NCBI RefSeq assembly: GCF_000003605.2
Contig: NW_003124806.1
Coordinates: forward strand, 1 to 12,149
Direction of reading: 5' to 3'
Length of the DNA: 12,149 bases
DNA from: Saccoglossus kowalevskii
Lineage: Eukaryota > Hemichordata > Enteropneusta > Harrimaniidae
Part shown: positions 1 to 7,735 of the stretch, one piece after another
How the letters are laid out: every line of letters begins with the position of its first letter
Numbering within the stretch: the first letter of the stretch is position 1
Position numbers and translations under genes: made by a program
Notes under the pieces: generated by a model
What the model was told of the DNA's origin: nothing
The model's input: the letters and a program-made list of their open reading frames with translations, nothing else
Databases searched by the model: none

Positions 1-55
1 CATGTAATTCGAAGGTTTGAGTCTCAAAAACAAATAGATGTAGCATTCGACCCAC
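1..55. repeat. Partial class A spacer at window edge
   Basis: This is the 3' trailer side of unit 1, cut by the window start. It holds the GTTTGAGTCTC repeat and the A5 run (TTTTT on the gene strand) that should terminate unit 1. It differs from other class A trailers by GATGTAGCATTCGACCC, a form nearly shared with unit 11. Confidence 0.85.
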
Positions 56-128
56 TGGAGAATCCGGGTATCGATCCCGGTACCTCTCACATGCTAAACG
101 AGCGCTCTACCGCATGAGCTAATTCCCC
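56..128 (-). tRNA. tRNA-Ala(AGC), unit 1, intact
   Basis: The four cloverleaf stems pair fully, with a T31:G39 wobble in the anticodon stem. Acceptor GGGGAAT/ATTCTCC keeps G1:C72 and the alanine identity pair G3:U70. Anticodon loop TTAGCAT gives AGC, and the T arm is CCGGG-ATCGATA-CCCGG. The D loop is ATGCGGTA, the class A form. No CCA is encoded: A73 is followed by GTG. The terminator T5 lies in the preceding 55 bp. Likely a functional alanine tRNA gene. Confidence 0.9.
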
Positions 129-357
129 GACAATATTCATGTTTGAGCCTCCTTAAGAGAGTCTCGATGTAACTAATTTATAATCAGAAATATTCAGAAT
201 TCAATCATATTGCTCGTAAAGTCAAATTACTTAGAATTGAACAAATCATTTTTTCTAAACAATTATTATCACAGTGACCGTAAACATACTGTCATATTAT
301 AACTTGTTATTCGAGGGTTTGAGTCTCAAAAACAACTAGTTGTTGAATTCGAGTCAC

Positions 358-430
358 TCGAGAATCCGGGTATCGATCCCGGTACCTCTCACATGCTAAG
401 CGAGCGATCTACCATTTGAGATAATTCCCC
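358..430 (-). pseudogene. tRNA-Ala-like pseudogene, unit 2
   Basis: Anticodon AGC and the T arm are intact, but G1 faces G72 and two D-stem pairs are lost (TCTC against GATC at 10-13/22-25). The D-stem changes also alter the A box. The acceptor change CTCGAGAAT is shared with units 30 and 38, so it was copied within the array. The 5' flank is a short spacer lacking the TATA box. Probably inactive. Confidence 0.8.
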
Positions 431-591
431 GACGATATTCACGTTTGAGCCTCCTTAAGTGAGCCTCGATGTAACGAATTTATTTTTTCTAAACAATGAT
501 TATCACAGTGACCGTAAATATACTGATATAATACTACTTGTAATTCGAAGGTTTGAGTCTCAAATACAACTAGTTATTGTACACAACTCAA
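431..591. repeat. Short (class S) spacer with 68-bp deletion
   Basis: First of eleven short spacers. Compared with long monomers, 68 bp between CGAATTTA and TTTTTTCTAAACAAT are missing; the junction reads CGAATTTATTTTTTC, with TTA at both old edges as possible microhomology. The deletion removes the TATAAATT element for the tRNA to its left. The others follow units 7, 9, 12, 14, 17, 19, 24, 31, 34 and 38. Confidence 0.85.
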
Positions 592-664
592 TGGAGAATC
601 CGAGTATCGATCCCGGTATCTCTCACATGCTAAGCGAGCGCTCTACCACTTGAGCCTATTCCGC
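592..664 (-). pseudogene. tRNA-Ala-like pseudogene, unit 3, class S
   Basis: Anticodon AGC and G3:U70 remain, but C2 faces C71 and the invariant U8 is replaced (bases 8-9 are AG instead of TA), which also damages the A box. The terminator A-run at 562-566 is AAATA, so the gene strand has no four-T stretch. Units 25 and 39 share this combination. Confidence 0.78.
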
Positions 665-893
665 GATGATATTCACGTTTGAGCCTCCTTAAGTGAGCCT
701 CGATGTAACGAATTTATAATCAGCAATATTCAGAATTTCAATCATATGCTCGTAAAGTCAAATTACTTAGAATTGAACAAATTATTTTTTCTAAACAATT
801 ATTATCACAGTGACCGTAAACATACTGATATAATACTCCTTGTAATTCGAAGGTTTGAGTCTCAAAAACAAATAGTTGTTGCATTCGACTCAC

Positions 894-966
894 TGGAGAA
901 TCCAGGTATCGATCCCGGTACCTCTCACATGCTAAACGAGCGCTCTACCGCATGAGCTAATTCCCC
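894..966 (-). tRNA. tRNA-Ala(AGC), unit 4, intact
   Basis: All stems pair, using wobbles at G51:U63 (T stem CCGGG/CCTGG) and U31:G39. G3:U70, U8, A14, G18-G19 and A58 are present. The body is identical to units 6, 26 and 40, so this is the commonest class A form. Full T5 terminator; the 5' flank has a TATAAATT box. Confidence 0.9.
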
Positions 967-1195
967 GACAATATTGACGTTTGAGCCTCCTTAAGTGAGT
1001 CTCGATGTATCTAATTTATAATCAGAAATATTCAGAATTCAATCATATTGCTCGTAAAGTCAAATTACTTAGAATTGAACAAATTATTTTTTCTAAACAA
1101 TTATTATCACAGTGACCGTAAACATACTGATATAATACTCCTTGTAATTCGAAGGTTTGAGTCTCAAAAACAAATAGTTGTTGCATTCGACTCAC

Positions 1196-1268
1196 TGGAG
1201 AATCCAGGTAACGATCCCGGTACCTCTCACATGCTAAACGAGCGCTCTACCGCATGAGCTAATTCCCC
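1196..1268 (-). tRNA. tRNA-Ala(AGC), unit 5, T-loop change
   Basis: Same body as unit 4 except that the T loop is ATCGTTA: the nearly invariant A58 (methylated in eukaryotic tRNAs and part of the B box) is T. All stems pair and the anticodon is AGC. The B-box damage may lower transcription or stability, so activity is uncertain. Confidence 0.78.
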
Positions 1269-1497
1269 GCCAATATTGACGTTTGAGCCTCCTTAAGTGA
1301 GTCTCGATGTATCTAATTTATAATCAGAAATATTCAGAATTCAATCATATTGCTCGTAAAGTCAAATTGCTTAGAATTGAACAAATCATTTTTTCTAAAC
1401 AATTATTATCACAGTGACCGTAAACATACTGATATAATACTCCTTGTAATTCGAAGGTTTGAGTCTCAAAAACAAATAGTTGTTGCATTCGACTCAC

Positions 1498-1570
1498 TGG
1501 AGAATCCAGGTATCGATCCCGGTACCTCTCACATGCTAAACGAGCGCTCTACCGCATGAGCTAATTCCCC
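1498..1570 (-). tRNA. tRNA-Ala(AGC), unit 6, intact
   Basis: The body is base-for-base the same as units 4, 26 and 40. All stems pair with wobbles at 51:63 and 31:39, the anticodon is AGC and G3:U70 is present. It sits within a run of four class A monomers (units 4-7) spaced 302, 302 and 301 bp, which looks like a recent local expansion. Confidence 0.9.
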
Positions 1571-1798
1571 GACAATATTGACGTTTGAGCCTCCTTAAGT
1601 GAGTCTCGATGTATCTAATTTATAATCAGAAATATTCAGAATTCAATCATATTGCTCGTAAAGTCAAATTACTTAGAATTGAACAAATTATTTTTTCTAA
1701 ACAATTATTATCACAGTGACGTAAACATACTGATATAATACTCCTTGTAATTCGAAGGTTTGAGTCTCAAAAACAAATAGTTGTTGCATTCGACTCAC

Positions 1799-1871
1799 TG
1801 GAGAATCCAGGTATCGATCCCGGTACCTCTCACATGCTAAGCGAGCGCTCTACCACGTGAGCTAATTCCCC
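1799..1871 (-). tRNA. tRNA-Ala(AGC), unit 7, intact
   Basis: All stems pair. The anticodon stem is CTCGC/GTGAG (C31:G39), unlike units 4-6, and the D loop is ACGTGGTA. The T stem keeps the class A wobble G51:U63. Its left half is class A and its 5' flank is a short spacer, so it is the switch point between classes. Confidence 0.88.
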
Positions 1872-2032
1872 GACGATATTCATGTTTGAGCCTTCTTAAG
1901 TGAGCCTCGATGTAACGAATTTATTTTTTCTCAACAATGATTATCACAGTGACCGTAAACATACTGATATAATACTACTTGTAATTCGAAAGTTTGAGTC
2001 TCAAAAACAAATAGTTATTGCACACAACTCAA

Positions 2033-2105
2033 TGGAGAATCCGGGTATCGATCCCGGTACCTCTCACATGCTAAGCGAGCGCTCTACCACTAGAGCCTAT
2101 TCCCC
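2033..2105 (-). tRNA. tRNA-Ala(AGC), unit 8, A8/U14 swap
   Basis: The acceptor, anticodon and T stems pair perfectly and the anticodon is AGC. Bases 8-9 are AG and base 14 is T, so the usual U8:A14 tertiary pair is replaced by A8 with U14. The D arm can then extend to six pairs, GCTCTA against TAGAGC. The A box is altered. Unit 13 shares this; folding is plausible but function is uncertain. Confidence 0.72.
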
Positions 2106-2334
2106 AATGATATTCACGTTTCAGCCTCCTTAAGTGAGCCTCGATGTAAAGAATTTATAATCAGAAATATTCAGAAATTCAATCATATGCTCGTAAAGTC
2201 AAATTACTTAGAATTGAACAAATCATTTTTTCTAAACAATTATTATCACAGAGACCGTAAACATACTGTCATAATATAACTTGTAATTCGAGGGTTTGAG
2301 TCTCAAAAACAACTAGTTGTTGAATTCGACTCAC

Positions 2335-2407
2335 TGGAGAATCCGGGTATCGATCCCGGTACCTCTCACAGGCTAAGCGAGCGCTCTACCACTTGAGCTA
2401 ATTCCAT
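2335..2407 (-). pseudogene. tRNA-Ala-like pseudogene, unit 9
   Basis: The acceptor 5' strand is ATGGAAT, so A1 and U2 do not pair with C72 and C71. Base 37 next to the anticodon is C instead of A. Anticodon AGC, G3:U70 and the T arm are intact. The C37 change recurs in unit 14, one 1,373-bp block away. Acceptor end failure makes function unlikely. Confidence 0.78.
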
Positions 2408-2538
2408 GACGATATTCATGTTTGAGCCTCCTTAAGTGAGCCTCGATGTAACGAATTTATTTTTTCTAAACAATGATTATCACAGTGACCGTAAACATAC
2501 TGATATAATACTACTTGTAATTCGAAGGTTTGAGTCTC

Positions 2539-2546
2539 AAAAAAAA
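2539..2546 (-). terminator. Extended T8 terminator of unit 10
   Basis: Eight Ts on the gene strand, against five in most units. The same T8 occurs for unit 15 (3912-3919), one 1,373-bp block away. Confidence 0.75.
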
Positions 2547-2568
2547 CTATTTATTGAACACAACTCAA

Positions 2569-2641
2569 TGGAGAATCCGAGTATCGATCCCGTTATCTCT
2601 CACATGCTAAGCGAGCGCTCTACCACATGAGCTAATTCCCC
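2569..2641 (-). tRNA. tRNA-Ala(AGC), unit 10, one mismatch
   Basis: Class S copy with TA at 8-9, anticodon AGC and G3:U70. The single stem defect is A49 opposite G65; G52:U62 is a wobble, and the variable loop is AGATA. Its terminator is unusually strong, T8 on the gene strand (2539-2546). Probably expressible, with a slightly weakened T stem. Confidence 0.78.
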
Positions 2642-2870
2642 GACGATATTCATGTTTGAGCCTCCTTAAGTGAGCCTCGATGTAACGAATTTATAATCAG
2701 AAATATTCAGAATTTCAATCATATGCTCGTAAAGTCAAATTACTTAGAATTGAACAAATTATTTTTTCTAAACAATTATTATCACAGTGACGGTAAACAT
2801 ACTGATATAATACTCCTTGTAATTCGAAGGTTTGAGTCTCAAAAACAAATAGTTGTAGCATTCGACCCAC

Positions 2871-2943
2871 TGGAGAATCCGGGTATCGATCCCGATACCT
2901 CTCACATGCTAAGCGAGCGCTCTACCACATGAGCTAATTCCTC
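2871..2943 (-). tRNA. tRNA-Ala(AGC), unit 11, acceptor mismatch
   Basis: A2 faces C71 in the acceptor stem (GAGGAAT). U49:G65 is a wobble. The rest pairs and the anticodon is AGC. The trailer GTAGCATTCGACCCAC nearly matches that of unit 1, hinting at a shared source. Borderline between gene and pseudogene. Confidence 0.75.
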
Positions 2944-3171
2944 GAAAATATTCATGTTTGAGCCTCCTTAAGTGAGTCTCGATGTAACGAATTTATAATC
3001 AGAAATATTCAGAATTTCAATCATATGCTAGTAAAGTCAAATTACTTAGAATTGACAAATCATTTTTTCTAAACAATTATTATCACAGTGACCGTAACTA
3101 TACTGTCATAACATAACTTGTAATTCGAGGGCTTGAGTCTCAAAAACAACTAGTTGTTGAATTCGACTCAC

Positions 3172-3244
3172 TGGAGAATCCGGGTATCGATACCGGTACC
3201 TTTCACATGCTAAGCGAGCGCTCTACCACATGAGCTAATTCCCT
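3172..3244 (-). pseudogene. tRNA-Ala-like pseudogene, unit 12
   Basis: There are three stem defects: A1 opposite C72, C27 opposite A43, and T53 opposite C61. The last breaks the G53:C61 pair that closes the T loop and is part of the B box. Anticodon AGC and G3:U70 remain. Likely inactive. Confidence 0.8.
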
Positions 3245-3405
3245 GACGATATTCACGTTTGAGACTCCTTAAGTGAGCCTCGATGTAACGAATTTATTTT
3301 TTCTCAACAATGATTATCACAGTGACCGTAAACATACTGATATAATACTACTTGTAATTCGAAGGTTTGAGTCTCAAAAACAACTAGTTATTGTACACAA
3401 CTCAA

Positions 3406-3478
3406 TGGAGAATCCGAGTATCGATCCCGGTACCTCTCACATGCTAAGCGAGCGCTCTACCACTAGAGCCTATTCCCC
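3406..3478 (-). tRNA. tRNA-Ala(AGC), unit 13, A8/U14 swap
   Basis: Class S copy with the same A8, G9, U14 combination as unit 8, 1,373 bp away, and the same GTTTCAGCCTCC variant in its 5' flank. All four stems pair (G52:U62 wobble in the T stem). Anticodon AGC, T5 terminator present. Tertiary core altered, so function is uncertain. Confidence 0.72.
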
Positions 3479-3707
3479 AATGATATTCACGTTTCAGCCT
3501 CCTTAAGTGAGCCTCGATGTAACGAATTTATAATCAGAAATATTCAGAAATTCAATCATATGCTCGTAAAGTCAAATTACTTAGAATTGAACAAATCATT
3601 TTTTCTAAACAATTATTATCACAGTGACCGTAAACATACTGTCATAATATAACTTGTAATTCGAGGGTTTGAGTCTCAAAAACAACTAGTTGTTGAATTC
3701 GACTCAC

Positions 3708-3780
3708 TGGAGAATACGGGCATCGATCCCAGTACCTCTCACAGGCTAAGCGAGCGCTCTACCACTTGAGCTAATTCCCT
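3708..3780 (-). pseudogene. tRNA-Ala-like pseudogene, unit 14
   Basis: A1 faces C72 and C49 faces T65; base 37 is C as in unit 9. U50:G64 is a wobble and the T loop is ATCGATG. Anticodon AGC remains. It is the partner of unit 9 in the 1,373-bp block duplication. Confidence 0.77.
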
Positions 3781-3941
3781 GACGATATTCATGTTTGAGC
3801 CTCCTTAAGTGAGCCTCGATGTAACGAATTTATTTTTTCTAAACAATGATTATCACAGTGACCGTAAACATACTGATATAATACTACTTGTAATTCGAAG
3901 TTTTGAGTCTCAAAAAAAACTATTTATTGAACACAACGCAA

Positions 3942-4014
3942 TGGAGAATCCGAGTATCGATCCCAGTACCTCTCACATGCTAAGCGAGCGCTCTACCACA
4001 TGAGCTAATTCCCC
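3942..4014 (-). tRNA. tRNA-Ala(AGC), unit 15, intact
   Basis: All stems pair, with wobbles U50:G64 and G52:U62 in the T stem. G3:U70, U8, A14 and anticodon AGC are present; D loop ATGTGGTA. Terminator T8 (3912-3919), as in unit 10, one block away. A good candidate for a working class S gene. Confidence 0.86.
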
Positions 4015-4243
4015 GACGATATTCATATTTGAGCCTCCTTAAGTGAGCCTCGATGTAACGAATTTATAATCAGAAATATTCAGAATTTCAATCATATGCT
4101 CGTAAAGTCAAATTACTTAGAATTGAACAAATTATTTTTTCTAAACAATTATTATCACAGTGACCGTAAACATACTGATATAATACTCCTTGTAATTCGA
4201 AGGTTTGAGTCTCAAAAACAAATAGTTGTTGCATTCGACTCAC

Positions 4244-4316
4244 TGGAGAATTCAGGTATCGATCCCGGTACCTATCACATGCTAAACGAGCGCTCTACCG
4301 CATGAGCTAATTCCCC
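4244..4316 (-). tRNA. tRNA-Ala(AGC), unit 16, two mismatches
   Basis: Class A copy with C49 opposite A65 (T stem CCGGG/CCTGA) and C27 opposite U43 (GTGAT). Anticodon AGC and G3:U70 are intact. The body is identical to unit 23, exactly 1,978 bp to the right, which shows a block duplication. Confidence 0.72.
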
Positions 4317-4545
4317 GACAATATTGACGTTTGAGCCTCCTTAAGTGAGTCTCGATGTATCTAATTTATAATCAGAAATATTCAGAATTCAATCATATTG
4401 CTCGTAAAGTCAAATTACTTAGAATTGAACAAATTATTTTTTCTAAACAATTATTATCACAGTGACCGTAAACATACTGATATAATACTCCTTGTAATTC
4501 GAAGGTTTGAGTCTCAAAAACAAATAGTTGTTGCATTCGACTCAC

Positions 4546-4618
4546 TGGAGAATTCAGGTATCGATCCCGGTACCTCTCACATGCTAAGCGAGCGCTCTAC
4601 CACTTGAGCCTATTCCGC
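4546..4618 (-). pseudogene. tRNA-Ala-like pseudogene, unit 17
   Basis: C2 faces C71, bases 8-9 are AG instead of TA, and C49 faces A65. The T half is class A and the D/acceptor half is like the degenerate class S copies (unit 3), so it looks like an exchange within the tRNA body. Unit 24, 1,978 bp away, is its twin. Confidence 0.75.
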
Positions 4619-4779
4619 GATGATATTCACGTTTGAGCCTCCTTAAGTGAGCCTCGATGTAACGAATTTATTTTTTCTAAACAATGATTATCACAGTGAC
4701 CGTAAATATACTGATATAATACTACTTGTAATTCGAAGGTTTGAGTCTCAAAAACAACTAGTTATTGTACACAACTCAA

Positions 4780-4852
4780 TGGAGAATCCGAGTATCGATC
4801 CCGGTACCTCTCACATGCTAAGCGAGCGCTCTACCACTTGAGCCTATTCCCT
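4780..4852 (-). tRNA. tRNA-Ala(AGC), unit 18, degenerate
   Basis: A1 is opposite C72 (AGGGAAT) and bases 8-9 are AG, while A14 is retained, so the U8:A14 pair is lost. Other stems pair; G52:U62 wobble. The T5 terminator is intact, unlike units 3, 25 and 39. Possibly inactive. Confidence 0.68.
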
Positions 4853-5082
4853 GATGATATTCAGGTTTCAGCCTCCTTAAGTGAGCCTTGATGTAACAAA
4901 TTTATAATCAGAAATATTCAGAATTTCAATCATTTGCTCGTAAAGTAAAATTTCTTAGAATTGAACAAATCATTTTTTTCTAAACAATTATTATCACAGT
5001 GACCGTAAACATACTGTCATAATATAACTTGTAATTCGAGGGTTTGAGTCTCAAAAACAACTAGTTGTTGAATTCGACTCAC

Positions 5083-5155
5083 TGGAGAATCCGGGTATCG
5101 ATCCCGGTACTTTTCACATGCTAAGCGAGCGCTCTACCACATGAGCTAATTCCCC
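5083..5155 (-). tRNA. tRNA-Ala(AGC), unit 19, one mismatch
   Basis: Class B copy, perfect except C27 opposite A43 at the top of the anticodon stem and a variable loop AAGTA. G3:U70, U8, A14, A58 and anticodon AGC are present. Its 5' flank is a short spacer without the TATA box. Confidence 0.8.
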
Positions 5156-5315
5156 GACGATATTCATGTTTGAGCCTCCTTAAGTGAGCCTCGATGTAAC
5201 GAATTTATTTTTTCTAAACAATGATTATCACAGTGACCGTAAACATACTGATATAATACTACTTGTAATTCGAAGGTTTGAGTCTCAAAAACAACTAGTT
5301 ATTGTACACAACTCA

Positions 5316-5388
5316 TGGAGAATCCGAGTATCGATCCCGGTACCTCTCACATGCTAAGCGAGCGCTCTACCACATGAGCTAATTCCCC
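5316..5388 (-). tRNA. tRNA-Ala(AGC), unit 20, intact
   Basis: Class S copy with all stems paired (G52:U62 wobble), D loop ATGTGGTA, anticodon AGC and G3:U70. The trailer lacks one A (CTCATGG instead of CTCAATGG), which makes this monomer 233 bp. The 5' flank is long and carries the TATA box. Confidence 0.88.
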
Positions 5389-5587
5389 GACGATATTCAT
5401 GTTTGAGCCTCCTTAAGTGAGCCTCGATGTAACGAATTTATAATCAGAAATATTCAGAATTTCAATCATATGCTCGTAAAGTCAAATTACTTAGAATTGA
5501 ACAAATTATTTTTTCTAAACAATTATTATCACAGTGACCATAAACACACTGTCATAATATAACTTGTAATTCGAGGGTTTGAGTCTC

Positions 5588-5592
5588 AAAAA
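5588..5592 (-). terminator. Pol III terminator of unit 21
   Basis: TTTTT on the gene strand, 25 bases after A73. The intervening trailer has a CAACTAGTTG palindrome that could form a short hairpin. Confidence 0.75.
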
Positions 5593-5617
5593 CAACTAGT
5601 TGTTGAATTCGACTCAC

Positions 5618-5690
5618 TGGAGAATCCGGGTATCGATCCCGGTACCTCTCACATGCTAAGCGAGCGCTCTACCACATGAGCTAATTCCCC
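5618..5690 (-). tRNA. tRNA-Ala(AGC), unit 21, canonical
   Basis: Fully canonical: acceptor GGGGAAT/ATTCTCC with G3:U70, D stem GCTC/GAGC, anticodon stem CTCGC/GTGAG with loop TTAGCAT (anticodon AGC), variable loop AGGTA, T arm CCGGG-ATCGATA-CCCGG, A73. It differs from units 28, 35 and 37 only by T at D-loop position 15. TATA box, start motif and T5 terminator are all present. Very likely functional. Confidence 0.94.
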
Positions 5691-5736
5691 GACGATATTC
5701 ATGTTTGAGCCTCCTTAAGTGAGCCTCGATGTAACG

Positions 5737-5744
5737 AATTTATA
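5737..5744 (-). promoter_or_regulatory. TATA box upstream of unit 21
   Basis: TATAAATT on the gene strand, 47-54 bp upstream of the mature 5' end. With the CAAAC motif at 5703-5707 (13-17 bp upstream) it lies about 30 bp before a plausible start site, the spacing of upstream TATA elements known for some Pol III tRNA genes. Present in most long monomers. Functional role inferred. Confidence 0.5.
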
Positions 5745-5919
5745 ATCAGCAATATTCAGAATTTCAATCATATGCTCGTAAAGTCAAATTACTTAGAATT
5801 GAACAAATTATTTTTTCTAAACAATTATTATCACAGTGACTGTAAACATACTGATATAATACTCCTTGTAATTCGAAGGTTTGAGTCTCAAAAACAAATA
5901 GTTGTTGCATTCGACTCAC

Positions 5920-5992
5920 TGGAGAATCCAGGTATCGATCCCGGTACCTCTCACATGCTAAACGATCGCTCTACCACATGAGCTAATTCCCC
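5920..5992 (-). tRNA. tRNA-Ala(AGC), unit 22, one mismatch
   Basis: Class A copy with A27 opposite G43 in the anticodon stem (ATCGT/GTGAG); wobbles at 31:39 and 51:63. D loop ATGTGGTA, anticodon AGC, G3:U70 present. One weak end pair may be tolerated. Confidence 0.8.
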
Positions 5993-6221
5993 GACAATAT
6001 TGACGTTTGAGCCTCCTTAAGTGAGTCTCGATGTATCTAATTTATAATCAGAAATATTCAGAATTCAATCATATTGCTCGTAAAGTCAAATTACTTAGAA
6101 TTGAACAAATTATTTTTTCTAAACAATTATTATCACAGTGACCGTAAACATACTGATATAATACTCCTTGTAATTCGAAGGTTTGAGTCTCAAAAACAAA
6201 TAGTTGTTGCATTCGACTCAC

Positions 6222-6294
6222 TGGAGAATTCAGGTATCGATCCCGGTACCTATCACATGCTAAACGAGCGCTCTACCGCATGAGCTAATTCCCC
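6222..6294 (-). tRNA. tRNA-Ala(AGC), unit 23, two mismatches
   Basis: The body is identical to unit 16: C49 opposite A65 and C27 opposite U43, with D loop ATGCGGTA and anticodon AGC. Sharing two private defects at a fixed 1,978-bp offset is direct evidence of block duplication rather than parallel mutation. Confidence 0.72.
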
Positions 6295-6523
6295 GACAAT
6301 ATTGACGTTTGAGCCTCCTTAAGTGAGTCTCGATGTATCTAATTTATAATCAGAAATATTCAGAATTCAATCATATTGCTCGTAAAGTCAAATTACTTAG
6401 AATTGAACAAATTATTTTTTCTAAACAATTATTATCACAGTGACCGTAAACATACTGATATAATACTCCTTGTAATTCGAAGGTTTGAGTCTCAAAAACA
6501 AAAAGTTGTTGCATTCGACTCAC

Positions 6524-6596
6524 TGGAGAATTCAGGTATCGATCCCGGTACCTCTCACATGCTAAGCGAGCGCTCTACCACTTGAGCCTATTCCGC
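6524..6596 (-). pseudogene. tRNA-Ala-like pseudogene, unit 24
   Basis: Twin of unit 17: C2 opposite C71, AG at 8-9 and C49 opposite A65. The trailer has one private change (AAAAAGTTG instead of AAATAGTTG). Its 5' flank is a short spacer. Likely inactive. Confidence 0.75.
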
Positions 6597-6757
6597 GATG
6601 ATATTCACGTTTGAGCCTCCTTAAGTGAGCCTCGATGTAACGAATTTATTTTTTCTAAACAATGATTATCACAGTGACCGTAAATATACTGATATAATAC
6701 TACTTGTAATTCGAAGGTTTGAGTCTCAAATACAACTAGTTATTGTACACAACTCAA

Positions 6758-6830
6758 TGGAGAATCCGAGTATCGATCCCGGTATCTCTCACATGCTAAG
6801 CGAGCGCTCTACCACTTGAGCCTATTCCGC
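6758..6830 (-). pseudogene. tRNA-Ala-like pseudogene, unit 25, class S
   Basis: Same combination as unit 3: C2 opposite C71, AG at 8-9, variable loop AGATA, and a broken terminator (AAATA from 6728, so only three Ts in a row). Anticodon AGC and G3:U70 remain. Confidence 0.78.
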
Positions 6831-7059
6831 GATGATATTCACGTTTGAGCCTCCTTAAGTGAGCCTCGATGTAACGAATTTATAATCAGCAATATTCAGA
6901 ATTTCAATCATATGCTCGTAAAGTCAAATTACTTAGAATTGAACAAATTATTTTTTCTAAACAATTATTATCACAGTGACCGTAAACATACTGATATAAT
7001 ACTCCTTGTAATTCGAAGGTTTGAGTCTCAAAAACAAATAGTTGTTGCATTCGACTCAC

Positions 7060-7132
7060 TGGAGAATCCAGGTATCGATCCCGGTACCTCTCACATGCTA
7101 AACGAGCGCTCTACCGCATGAGCTAATTCCCC
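7060..7132 (-). tRNA. tRNA-Ala(AGC), unit 26, intact
   Basis: Body identical to units 4, 6 and 40. All stems pair with wobbles G51:U63 and U31:G39. T5 terminator and TATAAATT box present. It follows the unit 3-like pseudogene just as unit 4 follows unit 3. Confidence 0.9.
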
Positions 7133-7361
7133 GACAATATTGACGTTTGAGCCTCCTTAAGTGAGTCTCGATGTATCTAATTTATAATCAGAAATATTCA
7201 GAATTCAATCATATTGCTCGTAAAGTCAAATTACTTAGAATTGAACAAATCATTTTTTCTAAACAATTATTATCACAGTGACCGTAAACATACTGTCATA
7301 ATATAACTTGTAATTCGAGGGTTTGAGTCTCAAAAACAACTAGTTGTTGAATTCGACTCAC

Positions 7362-7434
7362 TGGAAAATCCGGGTATCGATCCCGGTACTTCTCACATGA
7401 TAAGCGAGCGCTCTACCACTTGAGCTAATTCCCC
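7362..7434 (-). tRNA. tRNA-Ala body with ATC (Asp) anticodon, unit 27
   Basis: The anticodon loop is TTATCAT instead of TTAGCAT, giving anticodon ATC (plus-strand 7399-7401), which would read an aspartate codon. All stems pair: G4:U69 is a wobble and G3:U70, the main alanyl-tRNA synthetase signal, is kept. U8, A14, G18-G19, the T arm and the T5 terminator are intact; the variable loop is AAGTA. If expressed and charged with alanine it would misread Asp codons. It may equally be a silent decayed copy. Confidence 0.8.
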
Positions 7435-7632
7435 GACGATATTGACGTTTGAGCCTCCTTAAGTGAGTCTCGATGTATCTAATTTATAATCAGAAATATT
7501 CAGAATTCAATCCTATGATCGTAAAGTCAAATTACTTAGAATTGAACAAATCATTTTTTCTAAACAATTATTATCACAGTGACCGTAAACATACTGTCAT
7601 AATATAATTTGTAAATCGAGGGTTTGAGTCTC

Positions 7633-7637
7633 AAAAA
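7633..7637 (-). terminator. Pol III terminator of unit 28
   Basis: TTTTT on the gene strand, 25 bases after A73, directly followed by GAGACTCAAAC, the repeat that also occurs at the transcript start. Confidence 0.75.
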
Positions 7638-7662
7638 CAACTAGTTGTTGAATTCGACTCAC

Positions 7663-7735
7663 TGGAGAATCCGGGTATCGATCCCGGTACCTCTCACATG
7701 CTAAGCGAGCGCTCTACCACTTGAGCTAATTCCCC
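7663..7735 (-). tRNA. tRNA-Ala(AGC), unit 28, canonical
   Basis: Reference copy of the array. Domains in order: acceptor GGGGAAT, TA at 8-9, D arm GCTC-AAGTGGTA-GAGC, G26, anticodon arm CTCGC-TTAGCAT-GTGAG, variable loop AGGTA, T arm CCGGG-ATCGATA-CCCGG, acceptor ATTCTCC, A73. Total 73 nt, with no encoded CCA. A box TAGCTCAAGTGG and B box GGGATCGATACCC are present. Identical to units 35 and 37. Terminator T5 at 7633-7637. Its 5' flank is the rearranged spacer, so upstream elements differ. Confidence 0.94.

Larger units (their letters stand above)
1900..4646. repeat. Higher-order repeat, two copies of about 1,373 bp
   Basis: Units 8-12 (1900-3272) and 13-17 (3273-4646) share the order S B S A and private markers at a constant offset: the A8/U14 swap (8 and 13), C37 (9 and 14), and T8 terminators (10 and 15). 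The fifth unit differs (class B in one, A in the other). A partial third copy begins at 4647 with S B S. Confidence 0.85.
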
